NCBI GenBank assembly: GCA_963565915.1 | Contig: OY751486.1 | Location: 3,038,001 to 3,102,000, forward strand | Source of the DNA: Entoloma clypeatum | Taxonomy: Eukaryota; Basidiomycota; Agaricomycetes; Agaricales; Entolomataceae | Reading direction: 5' to 3' | Length of the DNA stretch: 64,000 nucleotides | Shown: in pieces, positions 43,548 to 55,226 of the stretch | Numbering within the stretch: position 1 is the first letter of the stretch | Layout of the letters: each line of letters begins with the position of its first letter | The notes under the pieces: generated by a model | Told to the model about the DNA's origin: nothing | What the model saw: only the letters and a program-made list of their open reading frames with translations | Databases searched by the model: none | Program-made: the position numbers and the translations under genes

Positions 43548-46500
43548 ATGTCTACCTCTCGTTCTGCCCTCGACACAATCACTGCCTTTGACGGCATCGA
43601 CTACCGGAGCTGGGCCGAGAAGATGAAGTCTTACCTCCTCCATCAAGGAGTCTGGCGCCTTGTTTCTGGCGACATCCCCCGCCCTGTCATCGCCGACTTC
43701 ACCACCACAGTCTCCACCCCTGGGGCCACTGCTACTGCTCCCCCTGTGCTGGCCACCACTGTCGACCAGCCCGGCTTCCGCAAGGAAGAAAAAACCTGGA
43801 TCAGGGACGATGACGTAGCTCTTGGGGCGATACGCCTGAAGGTCTCCGAGGCAATCAGACGCCACATCAAGGACGCCACTTCCTCGAAAGATGCCTGGAA
43901 GTCATTAAAGGATGCCTACTCCAAGGTATCCCCGGCCGTCATCTTCGGCGACTTCAAGGCCGCCGCCACCTACAAGCTCTCTGGACGCGACCCCGTCCCT
44001 GAAATCGAACGCCTGGGGTCTCTTTTCGCTCGGCTCGCCGACTCGAACTTTGACGTCCCCGATCTGATGCAGGCAATGATCCTGGCAAATGCAATTCCCG
44101 ACGCCTGGTCGTCACTCTCCACCGCCCTCTTCCAGGTCTATGACGCCGACGATTTCACCTACAAGGCCGTCGCCGAAAGCATCATATCAGAGTACCGGCG
44201 CAAGTATTCGATTGGGTCCACTCGTACGTCCAACGAGCAGGCCCGGAAAATTTCCGGGACAAAGCGAAAGGGGCAGGACCCCAAATGGGAAAAGCAGCAA
44301 AAGCCGAGTACCTCGCAGAACGACGCTGACGAGCAGCCTAACTCGACTGACCATAGTACCGCTTCTGAAAAGAAGAAGGGAAAAGGACGATGGCGCAATC
44401 AGAAGAAAAACGCCAACACTGCGGACAACGCGTCCGACCATGTGGAAGAAACGGTTGAGTTTGTTGCTCCCGCCATCCACTTTCCTCCTCTCCCGACACC
44501 GTCCTTCACAACCGTCACTGGGCGCGGAAAAACAATGAGTACCGCCCAGCCAGACTCTCAAAAGATGCAGTCGCTCCTTCAGCGAATGAACCCCCCTCCG
44601 TCACAGTACACCGGACTTCCTTCTGGAAGACCGTCCGTGTGGAAAAAGAACGACCATGTCCGCAAACTCGCGCGCGGCATTGGTGCTCGCCCCTCAAGAT
44701 CGAATCTTCGTATCCTAGACACCATCATTCCCGACATCGACGAAAGGCCGGCTAAACAGCGTCGCGTAGCCCCGTCGATAGAAGAATCGCTAGGGATGAT
44801 GGACATAGACCATCAAAGCGAGCGAATGGGGCCGGAACAGTTCGAGGATGGGCTGATCGAACTTGATGGTTCGTCACATCTTTCTCTCAAACTTGACCAA
44901 ATGGGAAATGCTAATGATCACGCACAGACGTTTGAATATATATTAGCCAGTACTGATGCAGATAGTATAGATCTCTTTAGCGATGATCTGTACAAAAAAT
45001 ATACCAAACATTTTGCGTCCTGCACACACTGCAAAGAGAAAGAACGCGCTCAGTGGATTTTAGATTCCGGCGCATCATTACACTTTACCCATGAGTTCAA
45101 AGACTTCGCATATTACAGGCCTCTCAAGGCTAAGCGATTTGTCCAAACAGCTGCAAAGGGAAAGAAACTGGAAATTCTCGGAGTTGGGGCCGTTCCAGTA
45201 CGGCATACCCTGAATGGGGAAACTAAAACCCATCTCCTACGACCGGTATTTTATATTCCGGATATGGACACACGTCTATTGTCCCTAGGCGTCTTCCTTA
45301 ACCATGGTTACAAAGTTGATGGAATGCGCGGAGAAATTAATATCTCTAAAGGGCTGAACAAAATACAGTTTTCGCCTCATTTCATCGGACAAACCATTTA
45401 CTGGTTAGACACTGAAATACGCTATGACCAAATCCATGCGATCTCTAGCGAAATCACTGTTGAAACCTGGCATAAACGTCTTGGCCACCCAAATGACCAG
45501 GCGCTTAATAAAATTCCCACTAGTACCAAAGGAGTACCCAGGACGTTAGTACGTGAGAAATCACAGGAAAGCTGCACGGGGTGCCTCAAAGGGAAAATGC
45601 CGAATCAATCTTATCCTAACTCGATGACAAGGGCTGTCAAACCCTTTGATTTGATCCATTCGGATTTGAAGCAGATATCCACGGCATCGTACCATAAGTA
45701 CAAGTATTTCCTTACCTTTTTGGACGATTTTTCATCCCATGTCTGGGTCGTCTTGCTTAGGAAGAAGTCAGGCGCCATCACGGCGCTGAAACAATTCCTT
45801 GCGATGATCCAAAATCAATTTGCCGCTACCCCTAAAAAGTGGCGGGTTGACGGAGGTGGAGAATTTGACGAATACAAGGATGTACTTGCTGATCATGGAA
45901 TTCTGATCGATGTCACGCTCCCATATCAGCACCAGCAGAATGGTAGAGCAGAAAGGATCAATCGAACACTATGGGAAAAATCTCAGGCATTGCGCTTCGA
46001 TGCATGCTTACTGCCCATGTGGTGGGAATTCTGTTTGGAACACGCAGCATTTCTCTACAACAGAACCCCCATGCAGCGTCTTGAATGGAAAACCCCTTGC
46101 TCCAGGGTGACCAATGAGATCCCCGACATGTCTAGTGTCAGAGTATTCGGATGTCAGGCATATGTATATATCCCAAAGGAGAAACGTAGGAACTCCCTGG
46201 AATCAAGATCCCGATTGATGATTTATCTCGGATCGAAACCAGGGGTCAAAGGATACCGCTTCATGGATCCTGAGACCAACACGATTTTCATGGGCGGGAA
46301 AGCTATCTTTGATGAAAGCAAGTACCCTAGATGCCACATTGACCCGTTGCCAGAAAATCACCCAGAAATGGAAAACCCAGAGCTGGCTGATGAGTTTGAG
46401 GATCTCATTCCCGGTAGCAACAATGACGATAGTCACAACGAAACACCTCATATCCCAGTTCCCATTGAACAGGATCAACCTGAATCAGACAACGAACTGC

Positions 46501-47966
46501 CTGCCAGTGAGCCTGATGACGAACCGCGAGTACCCACTCCGGAACCCGAGCAAGTACCAGATCGACCGATCAGGGAACGACGAGTTCGGAAGATGCCAGG
46601 AAGCATCTATGGGGAAGACACTCCAGCGTCTGATCTTGAAAAATTAGATCGAAGACGGAGATTGGGCGGTCAAACGGCATGGATGAATGACCTCCTGATG
46701 GAGGCAATATCAGTCCACGTTGGCATCGTTGAAATGTCCCATAAAGACATATACCCTCTTCCAAATAAAGAAGACTGGTATGCGGCTGAACGTAAAGAGC
46801 TAGACATGCTCAAACGCCGCGGGGTGATCACGGAGCTAGTACCCCTGCCTGCAGGAAGGAAAGCTCTAAAGAACAAATGGGTTTACAACGAAAAGTCCGA
46901 CGGGCGCCTGAAAGCACGCCTCGTCGCAAAAGGATTTTCACAAGTAGAAGGGATCGACTTTGATCAGATCTTCTCACCAGTCGTAAGATATGAAACCGTC
47001 CGACTAATACTGGCATTGACAGCCCTTGAAGGGTGGTTCATGACTCTATTGGACGTCTCATCAGCCTTCCTCTATGGAACGCTCCGTGAAGTCATCTATA
47101 TGCGACAGCCTGAGGGCTACATAGTAAAAGGGAAAGAACACCTCGTGTACCAACTATTCAAAGCTCTATATGGACTTAAGCAGGCCGCATTAGCCTGGTG
47201 GAGGGAACTTGATTCCTCCATGAAAAAGCTTGGCTTTGTCCGGCTTCACTCCGATGCGGGAGTATTCATTCACAAAAGTACCAACGGGGAAATTGTAATT
47301 GCCGTCATCTATGTCGACGACTCTGCTTTTCTCGGCACAAACCGGGAATATACGCTAGAAAAGAAGAAGGCCTTCATGGCAACATGGGAATGTAGGGACC
47401 TAGGTCACCTAGTGCCCGATGGGGAACCAAAGGAATTTCTCTCAATCCAAATAAGGCAACATGGGAAGAGGATCATGTACGATGGGGACTCAGGGAAAGG
47501 GATCTATGCATTCACAGACTCCGACTGGGCGTCAGATGAAAACACGAGGAGGTCTACCACCGGCTTCTTCATATCACTGGCGTCTGGAGCGATAACATGG
47601 GTATCATCGGCGCAAAAGACCATCGCCCTCTCTTCTACAGAAGCAGAGTATATGGCGCTATCAGATTGCAGTTGTGCAGCAACATGGCTGAGAAGCATGC
47701 TTGCCGAACTTGGAATGCAGATCGGGTCAGTACCGATCTACGGAGATAACAACGGCTCCGTCTTTATCGCATCCAACCCTGTAACTGAGAAGCGATCCAA
47801 GCACATTGACATGCGATTCCACTTCGTCAGAGAAAAAGTCTCCGAAGGAATTATTACAGTCGAATTCATCGAAGGAGTGAATAACCCTGCAGACCTTTTG
47901 ACTAAGAATCTGGGGAAAATCCTCTTTTCCAAGTTTATCCCGTACTTCGGACTGATAAAGAACTAG
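43548..47966 (+). CDS. Copia-type Gag-Pol polyprotein (1,472 residues, deleted between RT and RNase H)
   Basis: One uninterrupted frame. Gag (UBN2-type) covers about residues 10-230. Protease WILDSGAS is near 502. The integrase zinc part (WHKRLGHP near 639, CTGCLKGK near 675) precedes the catalytic D (HSDLKQ near 704), D (DGGGEF near 768) and E (GRAERINRT near 800). RT runs from about 1110 with YVDDSAFLG near 1253. RNase H has TDSDWAS near 1323, SSTEAEY near 1362 and SKHID near 1417. Relative to copies A and D, 103 residues are missing after GKRI at 47471, exactly between GATC repeats, so the frame is kept but the RT C-terminal part is lost. No CCHC knuckle was seen. Enzyme activity is doubtful. 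Confidence 0.9.
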   Translation: MSTSRSALDTITAFDGIDYRSWAEKMKSYLLHQGVWRLVSGDIPRPVIADFTTTVSTPGATATAPPVLATTVDQPGFRKEEKTWIRDDDVALGAIRLKVSEAIRRHIKDATSSKDAWKSLKDAYSKVSPAVIFGDFKAAATYKLSGRDPVPEIERLGSLFARLADSNFDVPDLMQAMILANAIPDAWSSLSTALFQVYDADDFTYKAVAESIISEYRRKYSIGSTRTSNEQARKISGTKRKGQDPKWEKQQKPSTSQNDADEQPNSTDHSTASEKKKGKGRWRNQKKNANTADNASDHVEETVEFVAPAIHFPPLPTPSFTTVTGRGKTMSTAQPDSQKMQSLLQRMNPPPSQYTGLPSGRPSVWKKNDHVRKLARGIGARPSRSNLRILDTIIPDIDERPAKQRRVAPSIEESLGMMDIDHQSERMGPEQFEDGLIELDGSSHLSLKLDQMGNANDHAQTFEYILASTDADSIDLFSDDLYKKYTKHFASCTHCKEKERAQWILDSGASLHFTHEFKDFAYYRPLKAKRFVQTAAKGKKLEILGVGAVPVRHTLNGETKTHLLRPVFYIPDMDTRLLSLGVFLNHGYKVDGMRGEINISKGLNKIQFSPHFIGQTIYWLDTEIRYDQIHAISSEITVETWHKRLGHPNDQALNKIPTSTKGVPRTLVREKSQESCTGCLKGKMPNQSYPNSMTRAVKPFDLIHSDLKQISTASYHKYKYFLTFLDDFSSHVWVVLLRKKSGAITALKQFLAMIQNQFAATPKKWRVDGGGEFDEYKDVLADHGILIDVTLPYQHQQNGRAERINRTLWEKSQALRFDACLLPMWWEFCLEHAAFLYNRTPMQRLEWKTPCSRVTNEIPDMSSVRVFGCQAYVYIPKEKRRNSLESRSRLMIYLGSKPGVKGYRFMDPETNTIFMGGKAIFDESKYPRCHIDPLPENHPEMENPELADEFEDLIPGSNNDDSHNETPHIPVPIEQDQPESDNELPASEPDDEPRVPTPEPEQVPDRPIRERRVRKMPGSIYGEDTPASDLEKLDRRRRLGGQTAWMNDLLMEAISVHVGIVEMSHKDIYPLPNKEDWYAAERKELDMLKRRGVITELVPLPAGRKALKNKWVYNEKSDGRLKARLVAKGFSQVEGIDFDQIFSPVVRYETVRLILALTALEGWFMTLLDVSSAFLYGTLREVIYMRQPEGYIVKGKEHLVYQLFKALYGLKQAALAWWRELDSSMKKLGFVRLHSDAGVFIHKSTNGEIVIAVIYVDDSAFLGTNREYTLEKKKAFMATWECRDLGHLVPDGEPKEFLSIQIRQHGKRIMYDGDSGKGIYAFTDSDWASDENTRRSTTGFFISLASGAITWVSSAQKTIALSSTEAEYMALSDCSCAATWLRSMLAELGMQIGSVPIYGDNNGSVFIASNPVTEKRSKHIDMRFHFVREKVSEGIITVEFIEGVNNPADLLTKNLGKILFSKFIPYFGLIKN

Positions 47967-48040
47967 GCGAAACAAAAGTACCTATATATATGTGGGAAAA
48001 AGTAAGATGTATTTAGAAGTATGTACTAAATATGGGGGGG

Positions 48041-48341
48041 TGTTGAAACTTTTCCCATCACGTAGATTAGATTACATCACGTGACCTTTACATATCTTCA
48101 TTACATACTTGTTTGGTTGGTACAAACAGTAGTACGGTATATAAGACCAGGAAACTGTCAATATCAACAAGTTGTCTCTTGACTCTTAACCAGCTCCATC
48201 GCTCTCACCAGCCTCAACCGCTCTCACTAGCCTTACCCCCCTCCAAACCATGTAAGTGACCATAGCGGTATCGTAGAGTACTTCCACTGTAGCTATGTTG
48301 CTCAGTACACCTGTGGCTAGCGCCCAGGTGGAACTTCAACA
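48041..48341 (+). repeat. 3' LTR of copia copy C
   Basis: Reads as identical to 42887-43187 and is followed by the GACCG duplication. Confidence 0.93.
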
Positions 48342-49008
48342 GACCGTATAGGGCTTTGTATAGTCGGTACACAAAGTGTTCTTTCCCTTTACTGTGTAGC
48401 CCTCAGGCTGTCGCATGTAAATTTTCTCATGGAGTGTTCCATAGAGGAAGGCTGATGAGACGTCCAAGAATGTCATGAACCACCCTTCAAGGGCTGTCAA
48501 TGCCAGAATTAATCGGATGGTCTCGTACCTCACTACCGGTGAGAAGATCTGATCGAAGTCGATCCCTTCTACCTGTGAGAAGCCTTTTGCGACAAGGCGT
48601 GCTTTCAAACACCCGTCGGATTTTTTGTTGTAAACCCATTTGTTCCTTAGAGCTTTCCTCCCTGTAGGTAGGGGTACTAACTCCGTGATCACTCCACGGC
48701 TTTTGAGCATGTCTAGCTCTTTTCGTTCTGCCGCATACCAATCTTCTTTGTTTGAAAGAGAGTATATATCTTTGTGTGACATTTCGATGATGCCCACTTG
48801 GATAGAGATTGCCTCCATTAGGAGATCGTTCATCCATGCCGTTTGACCGCCTAATCTACGTCTTCGATCCATTTTTTCAAGATCAGAAGCAGGGGTGTCT
48901 TCCCCATAGATGCTACCTGGCATTCTCCAAACTCGTCGTTCCCTGATCAGTCGATCTGGTACTTGTTTGGGTTCCGGAGTGGGTACTCGCGGTTCATCGT
49001 CGGGCTCA

Positions 49009-49466
49009 TGTTATGGTTGACAAACCCATGCAATGCTTAGGCAGAGAGGCTTAAGTAGCAAAGGCGGATACCAAGGTGATTGCTAGATCTGGGGAATACA
49101 TGCAATGTATCTACCCTATATATACTAGAAGGTCGAGTCATCTAGATGACTCTAGAGCGGTTCCGGTCTGACTCCAGAAGCGGACCCGGAGTAGGTGTCT
49201 ATGGTAACTGCTGCGGCGTGAGTCAGAGTATCTAAGTATAGTCCAATAAGTAACACGATGTCAAGGATGTGTGAGAGTAACCATCTAGATATGGTAACGA
49301 TGACCATACTGTAGTGAGTAAGCGGAGGCCGGGGCCCGAATGATGTAAAAGTGAATAGTAAGCCTGAAACCAATAGATAAGATGAAACTGGCCATTAATC
49401 AGATAAGGCCTCTATGTCTTGTATCTTGTCTGAGCGATCAATGCCATGGATAGCGAATCCATAACA
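49009..49466. repeat. Solo LTR of an unrelated family inside copia B
   Basis: 458 bp bounded by TGTTATGG and CCATAACA, with flanking GCTCA (49004-49008) and GCTCG (49467-49471), a target duplication with one mismatch. Copy D reads through this site without it. No internal region is present, so the element was lost by LTR-LTR recombination. Confidence 0.82.
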
Positions 49467-52400
49467 GCTCGCTAGACGGCAAGTCATCGTCTGATTCAGG
49501 GGGATCCTGTCCAGTGGGAACAGGGTCGTGAGGTTTTTCATAATGACTGTCATTGTCATCGTTTCCGGGGATGAGGTCCTCAAACTCATCAGCCGGTCCT
49601 GGGTTTTCCATTTCTGGATGGTTTTCTGGCAAAGGGTCGATGTGGCATCTAGGGTACTTGCTTTCATCAAAGATAGCTTTCCCACCCATGAAAATTGTAT
49701 TAGTCTCAGGATCCATGAAACAGTATCCTTTGACCCCTGACTTTGATCCGAGATAAATCATCAATCGAGATCTAGACTCCAGGGAATTTCTATGTTTTTC
49801 CTTTGGGATATACACATATGCCTGACATCCGAAGACTCTGATGCTTGACATATTGGGGATCTCATTGGTCACCCTGAAGTAAGGGGTATTCCATTCGAGG
49901 CACTGCATGGGGGTTCTGTTGTAGAGAAAAGCTGCATGTTCCAAACAGAATTCCCACCACATAGGGGGTAAGCACGCGTCGAAGCGCAAGGCCTGAGATT
50001 TCTCCCACAGGGTTCGATTTATCCGTTCTGCTCTACCGTTCTGCTGGCGCTGATACGGGAGTGTGATGTCGATCAGAATTCCATGATCGGCAAGTACATC
50101 CTTGTATTCGTTAAACTCTCCACCTCCATCAACTCGCCATTTCTTAGGAGTGGCGGCGAATTGGTTCTGGATCATCGCAAGGAATTGTCGTAGTGCTGTG
50201 ACGGCATCCGACTTCTTCCTAAGCAAGATGACCCAGACGTGGGATGAGAAGTCGTCCAAAAACATAAGGAAATATTTATATTTGTGGTATGATGCCGTGG
50301 ATATCTGTTTGAGATCGGAATGGATCAGATCAAAGGTTTTTGTTGCCCTTGTCGTCGAATTGGGATATGACTGATTCGGCATTTTCTCTTTGAGGCAAAC
50401 TGTGCAACTTTCCTGTGATTTCTCACATACTAGTGTCTCAGGTACCCCTTTGGTACTGGTGGGAATCTTTCGGAGTGCTTGATCATTTGGGTGACCAAGG
50501 CACTTGTGCCATGTTTCGACAGTGATTTTGCTTGAGATCGCATGGATCTGGTCATAGCGTATTTCAGTGTCTAACCAGTAAATGGTTTGACCAAGGATGT
50601 GGGGCGAAAACTGGATTTTGCTCAGCCCTTTGGAGATGTTGATTTCTCCACAAGTTCCGTCTACTTTGTAACCATGGTTAAGGAAGACGCCTAGGGACAA
50701 TAGGCGTGTGTCCATGTCCGGGATGTAGAATACCGGTCTGAGAAGATGGGTTTTAACTTCCCCATTTAGGGTGTGCCGTACTGGAACGGCCCCAACTCTG
50801 AGAATTTCCAGTTTTTTCCCTTTAGCTGTAGTTTGGACAAAACACTTGACCGTGAGAGGTCTATAATATGTGAAGTCCTTAAACTCATAGGTGAAGTGTA
50901 AAGAGGCGCCGGAATCTAAGATCCATTGCGCGCGTTCTTTTTCCTTACAATGTGTACAAGAGGCAAAATGTTTAATATATTTTTTATGTAGATCACTGCT
51001 GAAGTGATCTACGCACTCTGTACTGGTACTAGCTAATATTTTATACGTCTGTTGAGAGACATAATTAGCATTCCGCATTTGGTAAGGTTTGAAAGAAGGG
51101 TTTGACGAACCGTCTAGTTCGATCTCGTCCACAAACTTGTCTGGCCCCATCCGTTCTTGGTCTATGTCCATCATCTGCAGCGATTGGTCTAACGGCGGAG
51201 TTACTCGACACTGTTTAGTTGGCCTCTCGTCAATGTCTGGAATGATGGTGTCCAAGATACGAAGGTTTGACCCAGAGGGTCTGGCACCAGATTTCTCGAG
51301 CAAGTTTTCTCACCTTCTCGTTCTTTTTCCATGCTGACGGCTTTCCTGAAGGAAGCCCGGTGTAGTGGGAAGGAGGCAGGTTCATGCGTTGCAGGAGTGA
51401 CTGCATTCTTTCCGACTCGGGCTGCGTGGTACTCAAAGTTTTCCCGTGGCCCGTTACAGTGGTGAAGGCAGGTGCATGACGAGGAGGGAGAGGAGAAGGG
51501 GCAGATCGACGAGGGAGTTGTTCGATGGCTGGTGCGATAAACTCAATCATTTCCTCGGTGTGGTTGGACTCGTTGTCCGCGTTGTTGGCGCACCTTTTCT
51601 GGTTGCGCCAGCGTCCCTTTCCCTTCTTCTTTTCAGAAGCGGTACTTGGGTCGGTCGAGTTAGGCTGCTCGTTAGCATTGTTCTGTGAGGTACTCGGCGC
51701 TGTCTGCTTTTCCCATTTGGGGTCTTGCCCCTTTCGCTTAGTCCCGGAGATTTTCCGGGCCTACTCGTTGGATGTCCGAGTAGACCCTATCACATACTTG
51801 CGCCTGTACTCTGAGACGATGCTGTTGGTGATGGCTTGCCATGTGAAGTCATCAGCATCATAGACCTGAAAGAGGGCGGTGGAGAGAGATGACCAAGCAT
51901 CAGGAATGGCACTTGCCAAGATCATAGCCTGCATCAGATCAGGCACAACGAATTTTGAGTCGCTAAGGCGAGCGAAGAGTGACCCAAGGCGCTCGATCTC
52001 CAGCACAGGGTCCCGACCAGACAGTTTGAAAGAGGCTGCGGCTTTGAAATCGCCAAATATGGTGGCAGGGGAGACCTTTGAATATGCATCCTTTAATGAC
52101 GTCCAGGTGTCTTTCGAGGACTTGGCGTCCTTGATGTGCCTCCTGATTGTCTCGGAGACTTTGAGGCAGATGGAACCCAGGGCCATGTCGTCGTCCCTGA
52201 TCCAGACCTTTCTTTCCTTGTGGAAGCTAGGTTGGTCGACAGTGGTGGTGATCACTGGAGGTTGGGTTGCAGATGTAGACGTGGCAGAGGCAAGGGTGGA
52301 GACCGTGACCGTAAAGTCGGTGATGTCAGGGCGCTCAATGTCGCCAGATACGATGCGCCAGACTCCTTGATGGAGGAGATAGGACTTCATTTTTTCAGCC

Positions 52401-52821
52401 CAGCTTTGGTAGTCAATACCATTGAAGACGACGATGGAGTCGAAAGATAGACATTTTTAATGAATCTAAAAGGAGTTTTCCCAATCAGTGATGTTCTTTA
52501 TGAATTTGATTTTTAGAGAAAACAAATAAATGATTCCTCATAACATATTCCCTTTTAGGAATAGCAGTTGTGGGAAAAATCCTTTTTGTCAGAAGTGTGT
52601 GAGGTACGATCAACGTTTCCACATGATGTGTACAAGTCAATCCCCTTAGGGACGCTTCATGACATGTACTTGTCGTAATGACGTTCCCAGGTTCATGTGT
52701 GAAGAAGTATGACTCAGAACCTAGATCTTACGATCGGTTCTCCTGTCAACCAGGGTAGAGTGGGCAGGTACTTGCTGTTGCCAGCGTTCCCAAGTCCCTC
52801 TGCTATCCGGGGCCCATAACC

Positions 52822-53113
52822 TGTTGAAGTTCCACCTGGGCGCTAGCCACAGGCGTACTGAGCAACACAGCTACAGTGTGGAAGTACTCTACTTAACCGT
52901 TCTAGCCACTTACATGGTTTGGGAGGGTGAGGCTGGTAAGAGCGATGGAGCTGGTTAAGAGTCAAGAGACAACTTGTTGATATTGACAGTTTTCTGATCT
53001 TATATACCATACTACTGTTTGTACCAACCAAATAAGTATGTAATCGAAGATATGTAAATGTCACGTGATGTAATCTAATCTAATCTAATCTATGTGATGG
53101 AAAAGTTTCAACA
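52822..53113 (-). repeat. LTR of copia copy B (right)
   Basis: 292 bp. The primer-site complement (GGGGCCCATAACC) immediately precedes it, fixing the orientation as minus. Confidence 0.88.
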
Positions 53114-54054
53114 CTCACAGAGTCATTGTCCCCATCTGTAAGGGTGATCTTACGATCCAAGACTCAAACTCAGATACTTGCAAGGGAGATCCGAAGTTTA
53201 GATTGAGCAGTCTGATAAGTAATACAACACATACCTTGCAAGGGAGATCCGAAGAGAAAGTTCTAAGGATTCCCCTGCAAGCTAGCAAGATAAATAGTAA
53301 TCTTGCAGATGACACCGGCACGTTCTGTCCCATCAACATTGAATGTAGCAGGCTCATAGCAGGTCCAAATGTCCCGCGTACGTTCATCTTGGCCACGGTG
53401 GCTATGTTGGCATTTCGGCTAAGGGAGAAACAAAGTTATCATGTCAGGTTCCCCATGACAAAACTTTACCTGATGGTCGGCAGCAGCCTCAGCCCTAATG
53501 TGCTCATACTCCTCCATATTATGCTCTCCCTCAGTGTCACCACCATCTTCATCAGTATTGTTGTCTTCAGCCACGACCTGCTTCAATTTCTTTGCCATCT
53601 TCCGCTTCTTGGTTTTCTGAACTTTTTCGGCTACCGGGGTGGGGCATTTACGTGAGGTGCTCAAAGGACCTGCATCTCTGCCGACTTTGGGTGTGTTAGT
53701 CAGCTTTTACAAACATGTGAAAAGGATGGGCCTACCAGTAAAGGTCTTGTTGAAGAATTGATGAACAGAGGATTGGTCGGAGGAGTTGCGGACTTTGAGC
53801 AATGGTTTGACAATCCGCTTGCCTGCCACACGTGTCGCGGGTGCTTTGCCCTTGAACCCTTTTAATACCTCCGTGGGAGTAGGAAGCTGATCGTCACTGT
53901 CATCACTCATGTTGCTGGATATGGAGTCATGATTTGATGCCTTCCCAATCATGTGCTTGTCACTAGGTGAGTGGAAGAATTCAATGTCGCAGGCCTCCTT
54001 GAGGGTGCCATCTGGATTAAGCGCGCAGTTTTCAGTGTCGGACATCTTCGGCAC
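53114..54054 (-). pseudogene. BED-finger-like N-terminal exons, possibly of hAT2
   Basis: It starts at 54054 (MPKMSDTENCALNPDGTLKEA). Exons join in frame at introns near 53686-53735 and 53422-53470. The first part is acidic with EFFHSPSDK; a lysine-rich part KVQKTKKRKMAKKLK follows; then KCQHSHRGQDERTRDIWTCYEPATF and VICKI, which resemble a BED-type finger region. The frame then stops near 53270. A 20-bp word CTTGCAAGGGAGATCCGAAG occurs twice (about 53182 and 53238). The LTR of copia B adjoins at 53113. Joining to the hAT2 C-terminus at 41405 is inference. Confidence 0.45.
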
Positions 54055-54185
54055 AGTTCAATAGGGCTTGAAAAAACTTTTTGAAGTTGCGAGTGGCTGA
54101 ACGGTGATCTCCGACATGACTGCATAGCAGCAAAAGCCATGGGGATTGCATGGGGATATTGATCATGAAAGATTTTTTGATGCCA

Positions 54186-54363
54186 CGGAGTTCGCGGTTC
54201 AAACGGGTTCAGAACGGGTTCAGAGGATTTCTGAGAGAGAAGAATGTGAACGGAACCGTTTGTCAGTCGACAAGGACCAAACTAGAACTGAACGAGAACT
54301 GATGGTTCAGTTCGATGGTTCAGGTTCTGAACCACGGTTCAGAACTGAACTTCGGCAACACTA
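54186..54363. repeat. Candidate right end of hAT2 with GGTTCAG subterminal repeats
   Basis: Many GGTTCAG/CTGAACC words in both orientations end in CTTCGGCAACACTA at 54363. Read inward this is TAGTGTTGCCGAAG, resembling a hAT terminus. The left end was not found, so no target duplication could be checked. Confidence 0.45.
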
Positions 54364-54850
54364 GGCAGGTCCAACTTTGAAAGACCCTAATCTCTCAAAC
54401 AACTCATATTGTTCCTTTAAAATGTAAAGATCAGGCATGCCTCTGCATGATACAATAGTGTACATGACATTCTCTGAGTCATTTTGGTTGCATGGCCATT
54501 CTGCAGTTCAAAAAGTGTTCCAAGTGGTGATTTTTTGAGCTTTTGATGTTCAGAAATACCTTTTAAAGACTTGGAAATGCTGATCTTTTGCGGAGTGTAC
54601 TCTCACAGTGTCATACAAGTACTAAATGAAATTTCCGACGCAGTATGACAGCTGATGAGGTAGAGGATGCTCGAGCATGACAATCAGGCATCGGAGGAGA
54701 TCAGAATTCCTAAATTTGGACCTGGTGCACCCTGAGGTGAAGCAGCTGGGATCGAAAATCATCATGACCCAAGTGTGATGGGTGTTTCATCTCCCCGTAA
54801 AAATGGACTGTTCAAGATTGCTTCTCCAGCAACACTTACCCTCCACATTT
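54364..54850. other. Intergenic, target region of copia D
   Basis: No gene or repeat recognised. The text continues after copia D at 60688. Confidence 0.45.
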
Positions 54851-55160
54851 TGTTGAAGTTCCACCTGGGCGCTAGCCGCAGATATACTGAGCAACACAGC
54901 TACAGTGGAAGTACTCTACTTAACCGTTCTAGTCACTTACTTGGATTGGAAAGGGTGAGGCTGGTGAGAGCGGTTGAGGCTGGTAAGAGCGATGGAGCTG
55001 GTTAAGAGTCAAGAGACAACTTGTTGATATTGACAGTTTTCTGGTCTTATATACTGTACTACTGTTTGTACCAACCAAACAAGTATGTAATCGAAGATGT
55101 GTAAGGGTCACGTGATGTAATCTAATCTAATCTAATCTACATGATGGAAAAGTTTCAACA
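54851..55160 (-). repeat. LTR of copia copy D (left)
   Basis: 310 bp with four AATCT units, where copies A and C have two. It pairs with 60378-60687. Confidence 0.92.
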
Positions 55161-55226
55161 CCCCCCCATATTTAGTACATACTTCTAAATACATCTTACT
55201 TTTTCCCATATAGGTACTCTTTTTGT

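Larger units (their letters stand above)
42887..48341 (+). mobile_element. Copia-type element copy C, youngest copia copy, inserted in copia B
   Basis: LTRs of 301 bp (42887-43187 and 48041-48341) read as identical. The target duplication GACCG is at 42882-42886 and 48342-48346. The primer site GGTTATGGGCCCC starts at 43188 and the polypurine tract TATGGGGGGG ends at 48040. It carries one long open frame, shortened by an in-frame deletion. Confidence 0.95.
41782..52454 (-). pseudogene. Gag-Pol of copia copy B in pieces
   Basis: Pieces lie at 52454-49472 (Gag, protease WILDSGAS, integrase), 49003-48347 (RT start) and 42881-41782 (RT YVDDSAFLG to RNase H). Lesions include a frameshift just after the Gag start, further breaks within Gag (a stop near 51760 and a shift near 51300), and a TGA at 41932-41934 where copies A, C and D have an arginine codon, besides the two insertions. 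Confidence 0.85.
41406..53113 (-). mobile_element. Copia-type element copy B, decayed and doubly invaded
   Basis: LTRs at 41406-41715 (310 bp) and 52822-53113 (292 bp) differ by many substitutions and indels. The primer site abuts the right LTR. Its coding region is cut by copia C (42887-48341, target GACCG) and by a solo LTR (49009-49466). Flanking pentamers (GCGAG left, CTCAC right) do not match, unlike all the other LTR elements here. Confidence 0.85.
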
